From Ixodes scapularis (lineage: Eukaryota > Arthropoda > Arachnida > Ixodida > Ixodidae), in the NCBI RefSeq assembly GCF_016920785.2, contig NW_024609846.1, positions 116,959,473-117,023,472 on the forward strand: a stretch of DNA of 64,000 nucleotides, given 5' to 3'. Shown here in pieces: positions 36,201 to 50,480 of the stretch. Every line of letters begins with the position of its first letter. Position 1 is the first letter of the stretch. The notes below the pieces were generated by a model. It was not told where the DNA came from. It did no database searches and saw nothing but the letters and a program-made list of their open reading frames with translations. The translations under genes and the position numbers were made by a program.

Positions 36201-39200
36201 GCAACACCGATCCCCTCATGATTAAACATTGTCCTCTCCTCTATGCCGTTCTAGAGTCCCTCAATGGTACCAGTCACACGGTGATGATTGCCTGCATCAG
36301 TCCCACTGCCAGCAACTGGATGGAGACCTTGAAAACACTGCGCTACGCGGACAGGGCTCGGCAAATAAAAACAAAGCCCGTCATCAACCGAAGCAACAAA
36401 GGTATGGTAACGGGGACGCCCTCCAGTCACCACAAAAATTTTGTTTTGGCAGACGAAACCCTCTTTTCCAAGACCGAGAGCTGAGGGACCCTTCCTGGTC
36501 TCAGCATTGAGAAAGTAAAGCAGTGCGGGAACCTCCAGACCTTACAAACAGTGGTGCACGTAATACTGGGTGTTCTGGCTCGTAGCCGTGCATCGATGGC
36601 TGGCACAAATTCACAAAAAATATTGCTTCAACCAGGAAAACGGTTTACTCTGATGCGGGGAAGGTCGAGGAAATTCAGGTGCTTGGGGAAACTTCGGGAG
36701 TAACCCAGTCTGAGAACCCGTGACCTAGAGATTCGCTATTTGAAGCCAAAATGTTTAGGAAGGACATATCATTCTTTATGCACTGCAGTGGGGGTTACGG
36801 TTGAGCACATTTAGCAGCACAAATAAAGCTTCAGTTAGTGCCCCACACTCGAGCGAAATATGAACCTCCAATATTACGGGCACGGAAGGACAGAAATGGG
36901 CGTTTTCATGTGTCCATGTTTTGTTTTTTTGTATGCAACGTTACACCAACATGCTTGTTTAGTTTGTCATTGGATGGGTGCGCCCACCAGCATTGGCACC
37001 AGCATTGCCGGTGGGGAGGTGAACAGTGCGCCCATTTCTGCACAACCTGCAGAGAACCTCTGGTCTCGGGGCACGCCTGCGCCGACGCCTGCTCGGTGGC
37101 GCTACACGTCGCAGACCGGCCTGAAAACCCCGAGGGACGCACTCGCGGGACGTCAGCAGTCCTGCAAGATGGCGAGCACTCCCGACGAGTCAAACGCCAG
37201 CTTCTGCTCCACCACTTCGACGATGTCATTGCTCTCGAAGATGTCCGGCATTTCTCCCGTGGCGCAGCAAACCTTTCCGCTCACGTGAGTCTTCTGTTCC
37301 GTCGTTGCCCTTGATCTTGGCAGATTTTGTGGGTGACTGACCTTCCTTTGCAGATTGTGCTTGGGCACCAACCTTGGGCATGGGCTCTCAAACTGGGTTT
37401 CTAGAAGCACGAGTTTTCCAAAGTACCTTCAGGAATTCCCCAGAGTACCTTTAGGGGTTTCCTAAAGGACCTCTAGGGGTTCCCCAAAGTACCTTAAGGG
37501 TGTGCTCTTGGGCTAGTTGGTGATTCATAGTTTAGAAGCACTAAGAATGGACAAGTGAAAGAGACCAGGATTACAAAGGGCTTAATGGTGTTGGTCCCTT
37601 TCACTTGTCCATTGTTTTTAGCACTTTTACCCTCTAACACCTTCAGGGGCTCCCCAAAGTGCCTTCAGGGGTTCCCCAAAGTACCTTCAGGGGTTTCTCA
37701 AAATGCCTTTAGGGGTTCCCAAAGTGCCTTCGGGGCTTTTCCAAAGTACCTTCAGGGGTTCCCCAAGCTCCCAAATATATTTGACCATACCAGCGTCTAA
37801 GTAAAGCAATTTTACAGTTTAAGTACTATTCAAACATTCTTGAGGCACCCATTGATGCGTAACTAGGAGGTAAACACTCCTCAGTGTGTGCATTATAGTT
37901 TACAAGGTCTGTAAAGCTTCTGCGCAGCTTTTGTGGATCATTGTCCAGACCGCAAGAGCTTTCTCGGCTGCCAATCGAGGCAATTAGGGGTTCCTCAAGG
38001 TTAAAACATTTGAGAACCTATACATGCCGAAACTGGGGGAGAGGACAAGACAAGAAAACATGGGAAGGTCAGAACACCGAACTCTGGTTGGAATGATTAT
38101 TGGGTAGGCGCAAGCTAGCTAGCTGCCTTCGTCTCTGCTGTTCTCGTCGAATGCCGGATGCCGGCTTTCCGCATTCTAACGTGTTCAACGAGCGCAGTGA
38201 GGACAAAGGCATCTTTTGTCACCACTACACTGTTCAAATACCTTAGAACTTAGGATTCCGGCACTGGGCATTCGCGTTTGAATGCGTTCGACGAGTGCAG
38301 TGGAGACGAAGGCAGCTAGCTCTGCCTCTACCCACTGATCATTCCAACCAGAGCTCGGCGTTCTGTCGTCGCCGGACGCTCTAGTCTCCTCCACTCTCTC
38401 GGTTTCTGCCCGCATAGAAAAGAGGCAGTGTCCTCTTTTTGCTTTTCTCTGTTCTGTAAGGAACACAGACTTTTTGTTTCACTTCTTCGCTTTTTCGCAT
38501 GTGTCAGAGTATTACACTATTGTTTGTATATCACGCCCACACTTGCACATATGCAGCTTCAGAGAATGGCTCAGAGCAGTGCACTCTTGGTAATGAGTGG
38601 CTGTGATCAATACCACATTTTCTGAGCACTTTTTGAAGTACCACAGTTAAGAGAATCTGGAAGGTAAAAATTACGGTTGTTTTTAGTATATTTGCCTATC
38701 TGGAGATGAGAAAAAGGTTAATCTCTTCTCCTTAGGATTTCAAAAAAGTGCCCAATGTGTCTGCATATGCACCACTGACAACTGCCAGTGTGATGAAAAT
38801 GCTTTAAGTGTTTTTTCTTTCTTTAATGTTATCGGAGAGTTTACACTCGTGTGTTTTGATTGAGAGAGGGGGGGGGGGGGGGGAGGCTAAGGCAGGGTGT
38901 CTACCAACCGGGAATTCTCAGGGATTTTGAATAGTCTGGAAAACTCAGGGAATTTGTGCTTCTATCAGGTTTTTTTTTTTTTTTTTTAAAGTGCTGCAGA
39001 TGGATTTTTACAGTTCAGAATTCTTCAGATATTAATGGAATGGGCCAAACATACAGTCAAGCCCGGTTATATCACACCCATGTATTTCGAATTATTGTTT
39101 ATATGAAACAGTCCAAACTTCCCCTAGAAAATCGCATTGTTTTTCTGTATCGATCGCTCCCATGGCGGGGACACTCGATGTAACGAACCAAGACGAAGCA

Positions 39201-42200
39201 CGGCCGTCCTTCGCTTCTCCCGGGGTCGGATTGCGCCGGCTGGGAGCACATAGCTTGGGTTGCAGGGCTGGCAGACCGCCAAGACAGCATACACGCACGC
39301 GAGGATACGCAGCGAAAACGCAATTGTATAAAAAATAAAAAAGCAACCAATAAAGACAAAAAAGTGGAGGATGGCAAAAGCAAGGGGAAGGGCACCCGTG
39401 CGCGTAGGGAGGGCAGGGAGTGCCCGCTGTTGGAACGGTTGCGTGCGCTCTTTTCCCCGAACACTGCTGTCGCTGCGCGACTCCTTAGCCCCAAAATGAA
39501 GAGCAAAACAAAAAAATATATTTGTCAAGTGGGGTGTGTCGACAAGGGTTGAACAATCGCACTTTGAACGCCTTATCTTTGTTTACTTATTTCTTTCCCT
39601 GTTATTGCTTGCGATTTGCTTTTAGAGCGCAGCTCTTAGGCGCCCGTTTCCGGCTTGAGCGGCGTCACCGTCGGCATAACCGTGAGGTCACGTGACACCC
39701 CCCCCCCCCCCCCCCCTCCCTCAGGAGGTCAAGGGGGGGGGGGGGGGGGTCACATAAACCTCAGTTTACCTTTTTTTTATACTTTATTCGCTATGAATTT
39801 TACTAACCACTCCGTTCTCTATTCTTTTTGAATCTAATAAAAGTTACTCGTTACCATGAAAACTGTATTATGTAGTTTTTTTGTTTTTTTTTTATAACAT
39901 GCTTTTTAGAGAGTGACAGCATCTGGCGACATGGTGTCAGCCCATCTTGACCTAAAACAAATTTCTGTGTCACTCAGGGAATTTCACAAAAGTACTCAGG
40001 GAAAACCTGGAAAACTCGGGGAATTTGAAAATGTCAACTTGTTAGACACCCTGTAAAGGCAATCTTTCAAGCTTGGGCTGCATCTGAGCAATGAGGGAAA
40101 ATGAGAAAAAGGAAAACATGACAAGCAGAGTTTATCAGATTTTTATGGCCAAGGTGGTTTGTCTTAGTAAGCAACCAGCTTTGTTTGTTTTTGTGTCTGT
40201 TTTTGCGTCCACATGGATCTCAAGGAAAAGCCCCACTCAACTTGGCACTGGCAGTTGCATTGTGACCTCGTGCAGACTAACTCTTATAACTGTAAGCATT
40301 GGTATGAGTAGTAGGCAGATTTTGTTTCTTCCTGAAAATGCCCTCAGCAGCTATGGCACAACCTGAAGGTTCGGTTAAATCAACATTCTGGCCAAGAACA
40401 AGAGAGAATTTCTGTGGAGCACACAGCCTGGCAGCTGCACCTGAGTTGACTGTAGTAATGACTGCATTGCCGCAGTTTACAAGCTTTCTTTCTGAACAGA
40501 CCAATTTCACCAAACGGTCGGCGCATGCGTGACGCTGTCATAACTTTAGTCCACAGAAGGCTAGCAACAGAGCATGCTCATAGCTGTTGTGATGGATGTG
40601 TCTGCCGCTCTGCGGCAACTCGTCAAACTTCAGCGCATTGGGGTGGATTGGAGTTCCACTAACAATGATGTCATGCAAATGCCTCGTCTTCTAAGCAGTA
40701 TTGGGCAGCAACATTGTATCCAAACTAAACCTTCTTGCTCGGTAATCGGCCTGTAACATTGGCGCAAAAATCAAAGCAGCGACGCCACGACTTATCGCAG
40801 CCCTCTGGTGGAGCGAGTCTGCCAGAGGCTGGAGCAGTCCACATTCTCGAACTTGGTGAAGAAGATGGAGAGCTTCATGGTTCAGCCGGAAAAGAACTGC
40901 GGGGAGGACGATCCCGCACTGATGCCTTTGCAGTTTGGAGACCGCACCATGAGGGCCAGGAAGCGCAAGACAGCCAAAGAGTCGCATGGTAAGTCGACGC
41001 AGTGCATTACGTCTGGTGAACGAGCGAATTGGCGCACCGCAACTCGGTGCACAGATCCGAAGCTCGTGCTCCAGATTCAGGGATTAGATGCTATCCTCCC
41101 CGACTTTGACTCGGAGGAGTATGGTATTGTTGCCTCTGTGTTATGACAAGGGTTGTATCTTTTGGGGGAATACCAATAAACCCTGAAAGGTAACCCCCAA
41201 ACAAGTTTTATCAAAATCGGGGAAAGCCGTAAAATTTCTAATTAGAGTTGTTTTTGAATCAGGAAAATCTTAGCTTCGCAGAAAGCAATGTTGACCTGGA
41301 ACCCACACCGCACCAAATTTTGTGCTATGCTGCTTTTAGAGCGCAGCTCTTAGGCACCCGTTTCCGGCTTGAGCAGCGTCGGCGTAACCGCGCGGTGCAT
41401 TATGGGAAACGTCCCATATTGCGCTGTGGTGATGCGCACGTTGCATTAGGGGACGTTTCTCCTAATGTACCATGTGGAATGGAGGAGGAAGGGGGGAGGT
41501 GGCGGCGGCGGCGAGGAGCACGGGAGGAATAGATGAGGAGGGAGGAGAAGAGGGTACAGATGAGGAGGAGGAGCATACCGTACCCTCCCCTCCTCTTCCT
41601 CAAAAGCTGCGCTCTGATTCGGCAATTGCAGGGAGTTGTAAACGTCTTTCACTTTTTTTCTTTGGGGTACCACATCCTTCATCTCGTTTCCTTCTCTCAT
41701 CGGCACCGGGACATTTTCGGAGTATATTTGGGTAGCATGGCTCTCTTAAGGTTGCAGAATTCCACAGTCGTGTCCTGTTTTCTTCCCTATGAGTGCCAAT
41801 AGACGCCGATTTTTTGTCCGGCACTAAAAGTACCCACCGAAAAACACAGACTATGGGAAAAAATAAACCCCGAAAAATTATCCTCGAAAACACGAAACCG
41901 TAGTTCTGACTGCATGCTGTGTGATTCACATTTAAGATCCCCAGCCAGCAGTCATTGGCTGAATTGTAGCTCTGCAGCAGAGGCACTAGTGAACAAATTT
42001 TTCACTGTCTGAACCCCTCTGGTTCCTGACGTTTTGGATTGGCGAAAGTGATCGGGGACTATACCCATCTGGGGGGGGGGGGTTATTGGACGACTGCAAC
42101 TATTACAGAAGGGTAAAAACGAGGAAAACTATGTGTGCAAACCAACTTTGAAGGAAGCTCGGGGAGACATAAACCCTCAAAACAAAAAAATTCCTAAGAA

Positions 42201-45200
42201 TATATAAAATATATACTTTATATATACATATATTTTTTTTTTAAATGATTTCTTTGACATTTGCAACTATTTCTCTTCTGATTTCCCAAGTTTCTAATTT
42301 TGGAGACCGATATTTGAACCATATTATCATTTTATAATAACTATGCAAGCTGAATTTGCATTGAAATTTATGCTAAAAAGGTGCTTTCTCCGAGCACAGA
42401 TTTTGACTCTTAGCAAATTTCCAGGAAGGACATTTCCGCATCTAGGGCTGATAGAAACCATTTTTTAATGCGAAAGCATTAACTGGGGGTCCTATGGAGC
42501 GAGCTGACGTCGTCAGTTTGAAGTGCGAAAACGGCACATAGTTTCTCCGATTCTTTGGTTCCATTGGCTGGCGCGCGTCGACAGGGCTCCCATTGGCCGC
42601 TGCTCTCGTCAGTTCCCACGAACACTCACACCATGGCGCTGCATGTCTATCAGCGCGCCATTAACACGGAGCATTTAAGGTCGCCAGGGGAGCGCGCACG
42701 CTGACCGGCGACGAAAAGTATGCAGCAGACGAAAAAGGGAGCGGACGAGCGGCTTGCATGCTTTCGCATTCACAACTCATAAGAAGTGCTTAGGTGTACC
42801 TTGAGCCTTTTTCTGCAACATGTGGGTAAATCTGCAAAGCATACAACACTGAGAGCAGATTCTTCAAATTAGGCCTATATGTGACGTGTCATTTTTTTTA
42901 TTTGCTGGTGGCTATGCATTGAACTCTGAACTTCAATGTGTTGTAAACCGATTAATAATGGTTCAGTCTCAAAAGCACTTCCAACATTGTATTCTTTGTA
43001 CTTTGTAGTATCTAGCCATGTATTACTAAACAATGTTTTGTTGATCTTTTTTTTTTCTGTTCTTGCAAACAAAAGTGGGCAAGTTATAATAATCTTAATG
43101 ACTAATATATTGGTTTAATAAGTGACCAGATATTTTAAATTAGCAATAGAAACTGCACAAGCTAGTGTAGTTTCATTGGGTTTGGTCAGAAATTAAGAAA
43201 AAAAAGCTCCCAAGACCTGTGTTCCCCTTAAACAAAGAATAATCAGCCCTACTCACTCGACGTACATGGTTTACTCTGTTTAGCTCTGTGGAACAGCCAG
43301 CACCAGTAAAAAGCTCGAGGTACACCTAAGCAGTTCTTATGAGTTGTGAATGCGAAAGCATAGAAGCCCCTCTGACGATGTGGATGCTAGAGGCGGTGCC
43401 ATGTTTGTCGGCGTCGAGAAGAGCAGAAGCACCGGCGACGATGTAGATGATGGAGGGGGCGCCGTGTTTATTGGCGGCGAGACGAGCAGAAGCCTCCAAG
43501 CGTGCACCAACATGTCCATTTTAACCAGCGCGAGGCCCATAGTGGGCATGGGGTTGCGGTGGTCACTTTTATCGGTGCGCTGGTGGCACGAACACGCAGC
43601 GCGATCTGGCGGCAGTTGTTGAAACTGACGTGCGCAGCGGCCAATGGGAGCCTCGTCACTGCGCGCCAGCCAGTGGGACCTTTGGGGTCAGGGAAACTAG
43701 GTGCCGTTTTCGCGCTTGAAACCAATGACGTCGGCTCGCTCCATGAGACAGTTAATGCTTTCGCACTAAAAAGAAAGTTTTATTGCTCGGTTTGACCGAA
43801 GGCTTCAAGGACCCCCCACTTGAAAACCACCGGTCTAAACCACAGGTTCTCAAACTGTATTCCTAGGACCGCACGGGGATTCCCAAATGTACTTTTTGGG
43901 GCTTCCCCGAGCTTGCAGACTTCCTTGACCGTCCCTGCCCCTGTGTAGAATTGTTCCGGTTTGGGCACTAATTTAGCAGACCCAGAGCCACTCACCGAGG
44001 CATTACTCAGTGATGTGATTGCTGTGCCAATTGTGCCAAACTGCCCCAAGGGGCTAACCCTGCTACATCCTGCTACATTTTGCCAAAATATGGGTATTCT
44101 GCGCCAAACCTGCGCCAAAAAACCTATTTCGGTCGCCTTTCAAAACCGAAATTAGACTGATTACCGTAATTGAGCATGCATGTGTTATGTGGCGCAAGCG
44201 GCCGCCCGACTCAAAATAACCTGCATCATTTGTCCATCCGGTCTTGCATGGTTTTTCTCGCGTTCTCATTGTCTCGTGGGTCTCGTCTCGCTTTTTTTTT
44301 TTTTTTTTAGATTTTCAACGATAGACGCAGGTGTGTGCGGACGCTCTGAAGCTAGGATGTCGGGTACTGGCCATGCCGTCATGCTTTGAAACAAGACCAT
44401 GTTTTTGTGCGGCAGGAGTTACTTTGTGAGCTGAAGCTCTCCTGTGGGACGGCAAGACGTCGGGTCTTGCCGTCCCCACGTCGCTGCAGATATGGCGCAT
44501 CCTAAAATAAAACTAAGTACCGCCGCAAGTTCACCAACATTCCTGTTCTTGTTTTAATCGTACGTTACTACAAAAATCCCTCTTCAACTCGGAGACTGCT
44601 GTGTCGATGTATTGATTACCTAGTTTTCTCTCGGTGGGCTTTCTTTCGAGAAATACCCCGGTACGTGAAAAATCTGCCGCGAAAGAAAGTTGAAGAGAAG
44701 TGAGCTAAAGCAAAGAAGGCAATGTCTGCACGCTGAATTCACTGCCTTCTTTGCTTTAGCTCACTTCTCTTCACCAACTTTCTTTCACGGCAGATTTTTC
44801 ACGTACCGGGTACGTGTCGAAAGAAAGGCCACCGAGAGAAACCTTGCTCACTTGTTTGTCTCGAGTTCAGTCGTTGTGCAAAGCGCTCCAAGAACTTTTT
44901 GACCCTGGCTCGTGACGTCTTGCATCGATCCGCTCGGGTTCTTTTTTTGTGTGTTTAGCTTGTACCTTGTTTGCCGGCCTGGCAAGCATGCGCCGCTAAA
45001 CTGTTTTTTCTCGTATGCTCGACAGTTACATTTTACATACAATTTCAGGAATCAGTTGGCGACGGAGCGGAGTGGCATGGTTTCGGTTTAAATCAAGCAG
45101 CCGTTGTCTCCGCTCACGCAACTGTAAGCCTGCCGAAGTTGCCCTCACGCTCATGCGAACATGATTGCACGACAGAGGCACCAGCCGGGACGCTTGCAAT

Positions 45201-48200
45201 CCATGTTTTACGTTTGCTTAATTTGACAAAAATCTGGCGCGTCGGGAACCAGTAAAACAACGGCAAGTGGTTTTTTGGAATTGCTCGGCAGTGCCTATAG
45301 CACTGTACACTTCTAGGATGTCTCAGCAGAAAAAACACAAGCAGCAAGTTTCGCCACAACACGTCAAATCAGAACACAACACAACACGAAGTGCCCTTTG
45401 TTTGTATAGTACTTAAAACAACTATTTTTATTTTCTAAGAATATCTGCTCCAAAAGCCACTTTTGCTGCTCCAAAACACTGTTTTAGTTGTTCCAAAGGC
45501 CACATTTGCTGCTCCAAAACACTGTTTTGGCTGCTCCGAAAGGTGCTCCCAAATTGTTTAGGCCATTCACATCACTGATTACTATGTGCCAAACATATCC
45601 TTGTGTCTGCATTATTGTTTACAAGGCCTGCAAGCTCCTGTACTGTGCTTTACTGGTACATCAATGTCAGGACTGGGGAAAGGAAGGGTCCTTCGGATGC
45701 CATCCAAGGCAAATGGGGGGTTTCTCGCGAATTTTGAGGACCCTAAAGGGCCCGTTCACACAGTTGCATTCGGAGCGACCACTACCCTTACGAACGAATG
45801 CAACCGGTCGGAACGACGAGTTACCATAGCAACGAAGCGCCGAACGATCGTTTCGTTCGTGTTCGTTCGCAACGCAAGGAGTTGAGCCGGGCTGAACTTT
45901 TTCGTTACGTTCGGGAACGACGGGAGCGACAGACCAATCACAGGTCGAGGAGAGCTCGGTCGCGCGCGTTGCATGCCGGTCGTGCCAGGCTCCTTCTATT
46001 TGCAAACATGGCGTTGGTGGTGATCGTCGGCATGGACGGCGTGGTGAACGTTAATCGTCCCCCGTGAAAGCTCTATCCTTGACTGTGAATTTTCGTTGTG
46101 TGTCGTTACGATAACCCAGCACGTACTAGAAGGGAAAATCCACCTACTCGTGCGGCGATCTCGTGGCGGCACTCTCAAGACAGCAGAAACGCCCGTGCCG
46201 TCGTGTTTGTTTACTTCGACTACAGTGGTGCTTTCTTAGCATTTGTGTCCTCGAACATTGCCCGGATTTCTTTTTTGGCACATTCCATGCGTGTGCTCAG
46301 GTTCAAGGTATTACTGGTGCGTACCATATAAAGGATGCGAGTTTTCACGCGTTTTCATCACCTGAGAAAGGTGATTAGAGTTAACAATCCTGAACGCTCG
46401 CAACGTCTATCTGATCACGAAATTATATTTCTGTGCTGCTATATCGCTGCTAAAATTACATCGTCTTTTATGACCGTAGATAAGGCGTGTGGTGAGATTT
46501 GTACTGTTGGCAAAGTCGTGATCGTGCAAAACGGCGTACTGCATCGTTTCTTTCTTTTTCTTTTTTAATGCGCTACCCTGCAAGCGTATCCTGAAAAAAA
46601 ATAATAAAGTTTAGGTAATAGAAGACAGTATGTCTATCTTCTGTTACGTAAGTGAGTGGCAGAGTGTCCACTTCTTTTTAGAGGCACCGCTTAAACAGCT
46701 GACGGCGGCGGAGAGGCGGTCGCCGTGCTGCCGACCCGCAGCGCTTGTGGCAGTAGTTGCAGGAGTGTACGCGCGGCGCAGAGCGCTCGTTCCGGTTTCT
46801 CTGGTCACAACGGACGCGGTCGTGGATAACGGGTTCGTAGCAAATGTCAGAACCAGCCTTTACACAGCTATTGTAGGCGCACAGCAGATCTTCGTGACTG
46901 TTCGCCGTAGCCGAAACGTCCGGCTGCTCCGGTGAGGAGTCTGAGGACCTCGCGTCGGGCAGGAAACCGTCCGCCATGTTTGTAAGCGTATCTGGGTTGC
47001 TTACTATTGGCTAGGAGCAACAGCTGAAGCTCGTTTCTCATTGGCTGTTGCTTCGTATGGTTGCATGCGGTTGCATGTGTGTGTATACGTCGCGCACAGT
47101 TGTCGTTGAAGTCGCAGCGGTTGCATTCGTTCGTAAGCATAGTGGTCGCTCCGAACGCAAGTGTGTGAACGGGCCTCAAGTTTAAACGTTTGTGCCAGAA
47201 ATTTTGCAGTGGTCGTGCAGGGCAAACTTTCTGCAAACATAAGGTTACATTCTTGCACGTTTTTTGTTATTTCGCACTGACAAACCAGCAGTGTTTGGGG
47301 GCTCGTTTGCAGATGTGTCTTATGAGCTGGAAGAACCTGCTCGCAAGATCTTCAAAGCGCCAGCAGCCGACAAAGCCGTGCGACGTCGCAGAACAACTAT
47401 GGTTCTGCAGAGAAGAACATTGAGGTCTTCAGGCGGCTCGGACAAGGAAAACAATCTGTCCAAGAGTGATGGTTTGTGCCCAGTTTTATGGTTGATGCAT
47501 CATTGAGAGTTTCTATGCTAGCCATAAAATGTATTTGGCTGAATAACAATCTATTTTCTATGTGTTCAGAGAATTCTGCTTGACATTTTTTAAGTTAACA
47601 AACATCCTTTTTTTTTAGTCAATTGGCATAGACCAGGAGGATGTATAGTTTTTAAAAATAGAAAAATAGGTAAGTTGATGTTTGAATAGCTAAAAGAAGT
47701 CTGAATTTGTGTTTGTTGGAGACTGGAGGGGTGTGAATATACACTTGAGCCCGGTTATATCACACCCGGGTATTTCGAAATATTGTTTATATCAAACAGT
47801 CCAAACATTCCCTTGAAAATCACATGTAATAGTATAGGAGCGCCGTTTTTCTGTATCGAACTTCCACAGCTGGGACACTATATAGCGAACTAAAACGACC
47901 TCCGGTCGCTTCTCCCGGGGTCGGGTTGCGGCGCCAGTGGCGAGCACATAGCTTGCGTTGCGGGGCTGGCAGACCGCCAAGCCAGCATACGCGCACGGGA
48001 ATACGCAGCAACAAAACGGTTGTAAAAAAAAAGTGGAGGGTAACAAAAACAAGGGGAAGGGCACGCACGCGCGCGCGTAATAGCCGATTCACACGACTGA
48101 CCTAATCGCGATTTTCGTCTGCGGACCGTGTACCACGTGACGGGCACCTTACCGATTCCTCTGATCCGTGCCTCGTCCGCAGATGCGCAGACTGATAAAG

Positions 48201-50447
48201 TTGGGCGCCTTTTTCACTCGCGGATTTTTGGCCGGAGATTGACTTGAAAAGTGTTTAGTCTGGCAACAGTACATATTTTTCTTGGATTTTGTTTTTGGAC
48301 GATCAAAACAAAATTGGCGCATCATCGCGTTTTGTGTGCTCGCAGTTCATTTTGTTGCGCAATTCGTGGTTCCACATGTGAAAGAAACTGCAGAAACCTT
48401 GTTTGGCAGATGCAACGCAGGTTTCGGTACTCCAGGTCCGTGTCAAGAAGCTCCCGTCAAAACTCGACTAGCATGCCACGATAGTACTTGCACTTCCAAT
48501 CAGGATTTCACTAAGCAAGACCTTTCTTGTGGCTGTGGTGTGTTTGAGTGTTATGCACGAGCGCGGAGTGTGTAAAGGGATCTCCAAACGCCCCTCCACG
48601 ACCCCAGAACTTCGTTGCTTCTACGCCAAACCCTTCTCGAGTAGGACCATGCCTGTGTCACTGTCATGCCTTGGGTTAGTAAAGCTAGTGGTGTTTTGCG
48701 CGAAGCCTATCACGGTGTTTTGTCTCGATTTGTACGTAACATCGTTTATCATGGTAGCAAACATCAATTTCTTTCTTGGACAACGGTGCCATGGTACGAC
48801 GTTGGAGTTTCGCGGCACTGTAGGGTGGTGAACAGGTTCGGGCCATCCTTGCTGGTGTCTGCTGGTTGTCTCCCTCTTGTGGATCCGCTTGAGAGACTGA
48901 CGAACCGCGGATATGTTGTCCGTGGTCAATCTATCCGCGGATCAGTTTGTTGTGTGAAACGGCCGTAAGGAGGGCAGGGAGTGCCCCCTGTTGTAACGGT
49001 AGCGTGCACTCATTCCCTAAACACCGCTGTCAGTGCGCGCCACCTTAGCCCCAAAATAAAACAAGTAAAAAAAAAAAGTCTTCCTCAAGTTGTGTTTTGA
49101 CAAAAATGGTTGAGCAATCTCACTTTGAACGCCTTATCTTCGTTAACCTTTTTCTTTCGCCGTTTTTGGATGGATAGATGGTAATGGCTATAGCCTTTGT
49201 AACGGGCAGCAGCTTGCGCCACCTAGCCTAACATTTCGTCATCCCTGTAAAATATATATAAAATTTGTTCTAACACAACCCTCCCCCTTTTAAAGTGCTT
49301 CCATTGCTTATTTTATTTGTATTTTTACCCCTCCCTAGACCTTTTTCACCAATCTCCTCTTGGTTACCGCAACTCTTTCCCTATCCATTCGTCCGTCCAT
49401 GTCTGCAAATCCCAGTGCCCTTCCAAATCCACAGTCATCCCCCCAAGAGGGTGGAACAAAGCCCCGTTTTTGCTTTTCCCGTTTCTTTTTTTTTTTTTTT
49501 TTTTTTGCTGCTTGAATTTAGGAGATTTCTTTTTTGTTGCTTTCTTAACTTTATTTTATGGATCAAGTTTTTTTGTTTTTTTTTTTTGTGCAGCTCGCTT
49601 TTTTGTATTTCTCTTTTTTATTATTATTATTTTTGTGTTTTGATGCTCGACACTGTGTGGAGGTTGTAGCCAGGCGTAAACGATCGCAAACAGCGTCGCA
49701 TAAATGCGGCGGTGTTTGTCATCTTCACCAACCAAGCTCTACTACATTTAGAGGCTCTACCGTATTTACTCGCATAATGAACGGACCTTTTATCCCGAAA
49801 AATCGACGTAACTTGTCATCTCTTTGCGCGTGGCGCGCTACTCCAAAACCAAACTGCGATGCGTAAAAAAGAAAAAAAGCTCCTCGTGTTTTTTTTTCTT
49901 GCTTCCGTGTATTATTGTTGTTTTTTTCTGCCTTTCACAAGTTTTGTTTGCCCACGCTGCCCATGCATTCACAACCTCGCTGCACCAGGACAGAAAGGTG
50001 CGTCCATTTCGCGCGCGTGGGGGGATGGGGTCAAAATTTTGACGTCCGAGTTGGGGGTGCATTTATTACGCGAGTGAAAAAAAAAGTCGAAATTTTGAGA
50101 GCCGACTTGGGGGGTGCGTTCATTACGCAAGTGCGTTCATTGTGCGAGTAAATACGGTATTTGGTAAGGTCTCGTTTGTCACGGCCCTCGTTATTAGCAG
50201 AGACGTGCGGAAATTTCAACTGGAGTTTAAGTTAACATATTTTTGTATATCAAATTATTGATATATCAAACTATTTCATGACCCCTTTTGAATTCAAAAT
50301 ATCCAAGCATCACTCTGGCAGATCTCTTTTGTTGACCTATTATTTGTTATGTCACCAAAAACTACACATTTCTTCCTAAAAAAAAAGCTGGTGTATGTCA
50401 ATCTTTTGCGTTGAAACAAGTTGACCTTGGGGGGCTGAAAGGAGGAA

Positions 50448-50480
<33 letters not shown>

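Noticed and set aside
36991..36993. Acceptor CCACCAG as the start of kinesin exon 7
   Set aside because: The phase does not agree with the donor at 36402, while TTTAG at 36962 does.
39696..39720. Telomere- or CRISPR-like array
   Set aside because: The sequence is a homopolymer run, with no repeat-spacer structure.
41400..41735. Glu/Gly-rich frames
   Set aside because: They translate a GGAGGA purine repeat in both strands.
46098..46568. Short frames in the 45.7-47.2 kb element as a transposase
   Set aside because: No catalytic motif can be seen; kept only as a note in the findings.
49295..49669. Phe/Leu-rich frame resembling a membrane protein
   Set aside because: The residues come from long poly-T and TTA runs; no start context, signal peptide or homology is evident.
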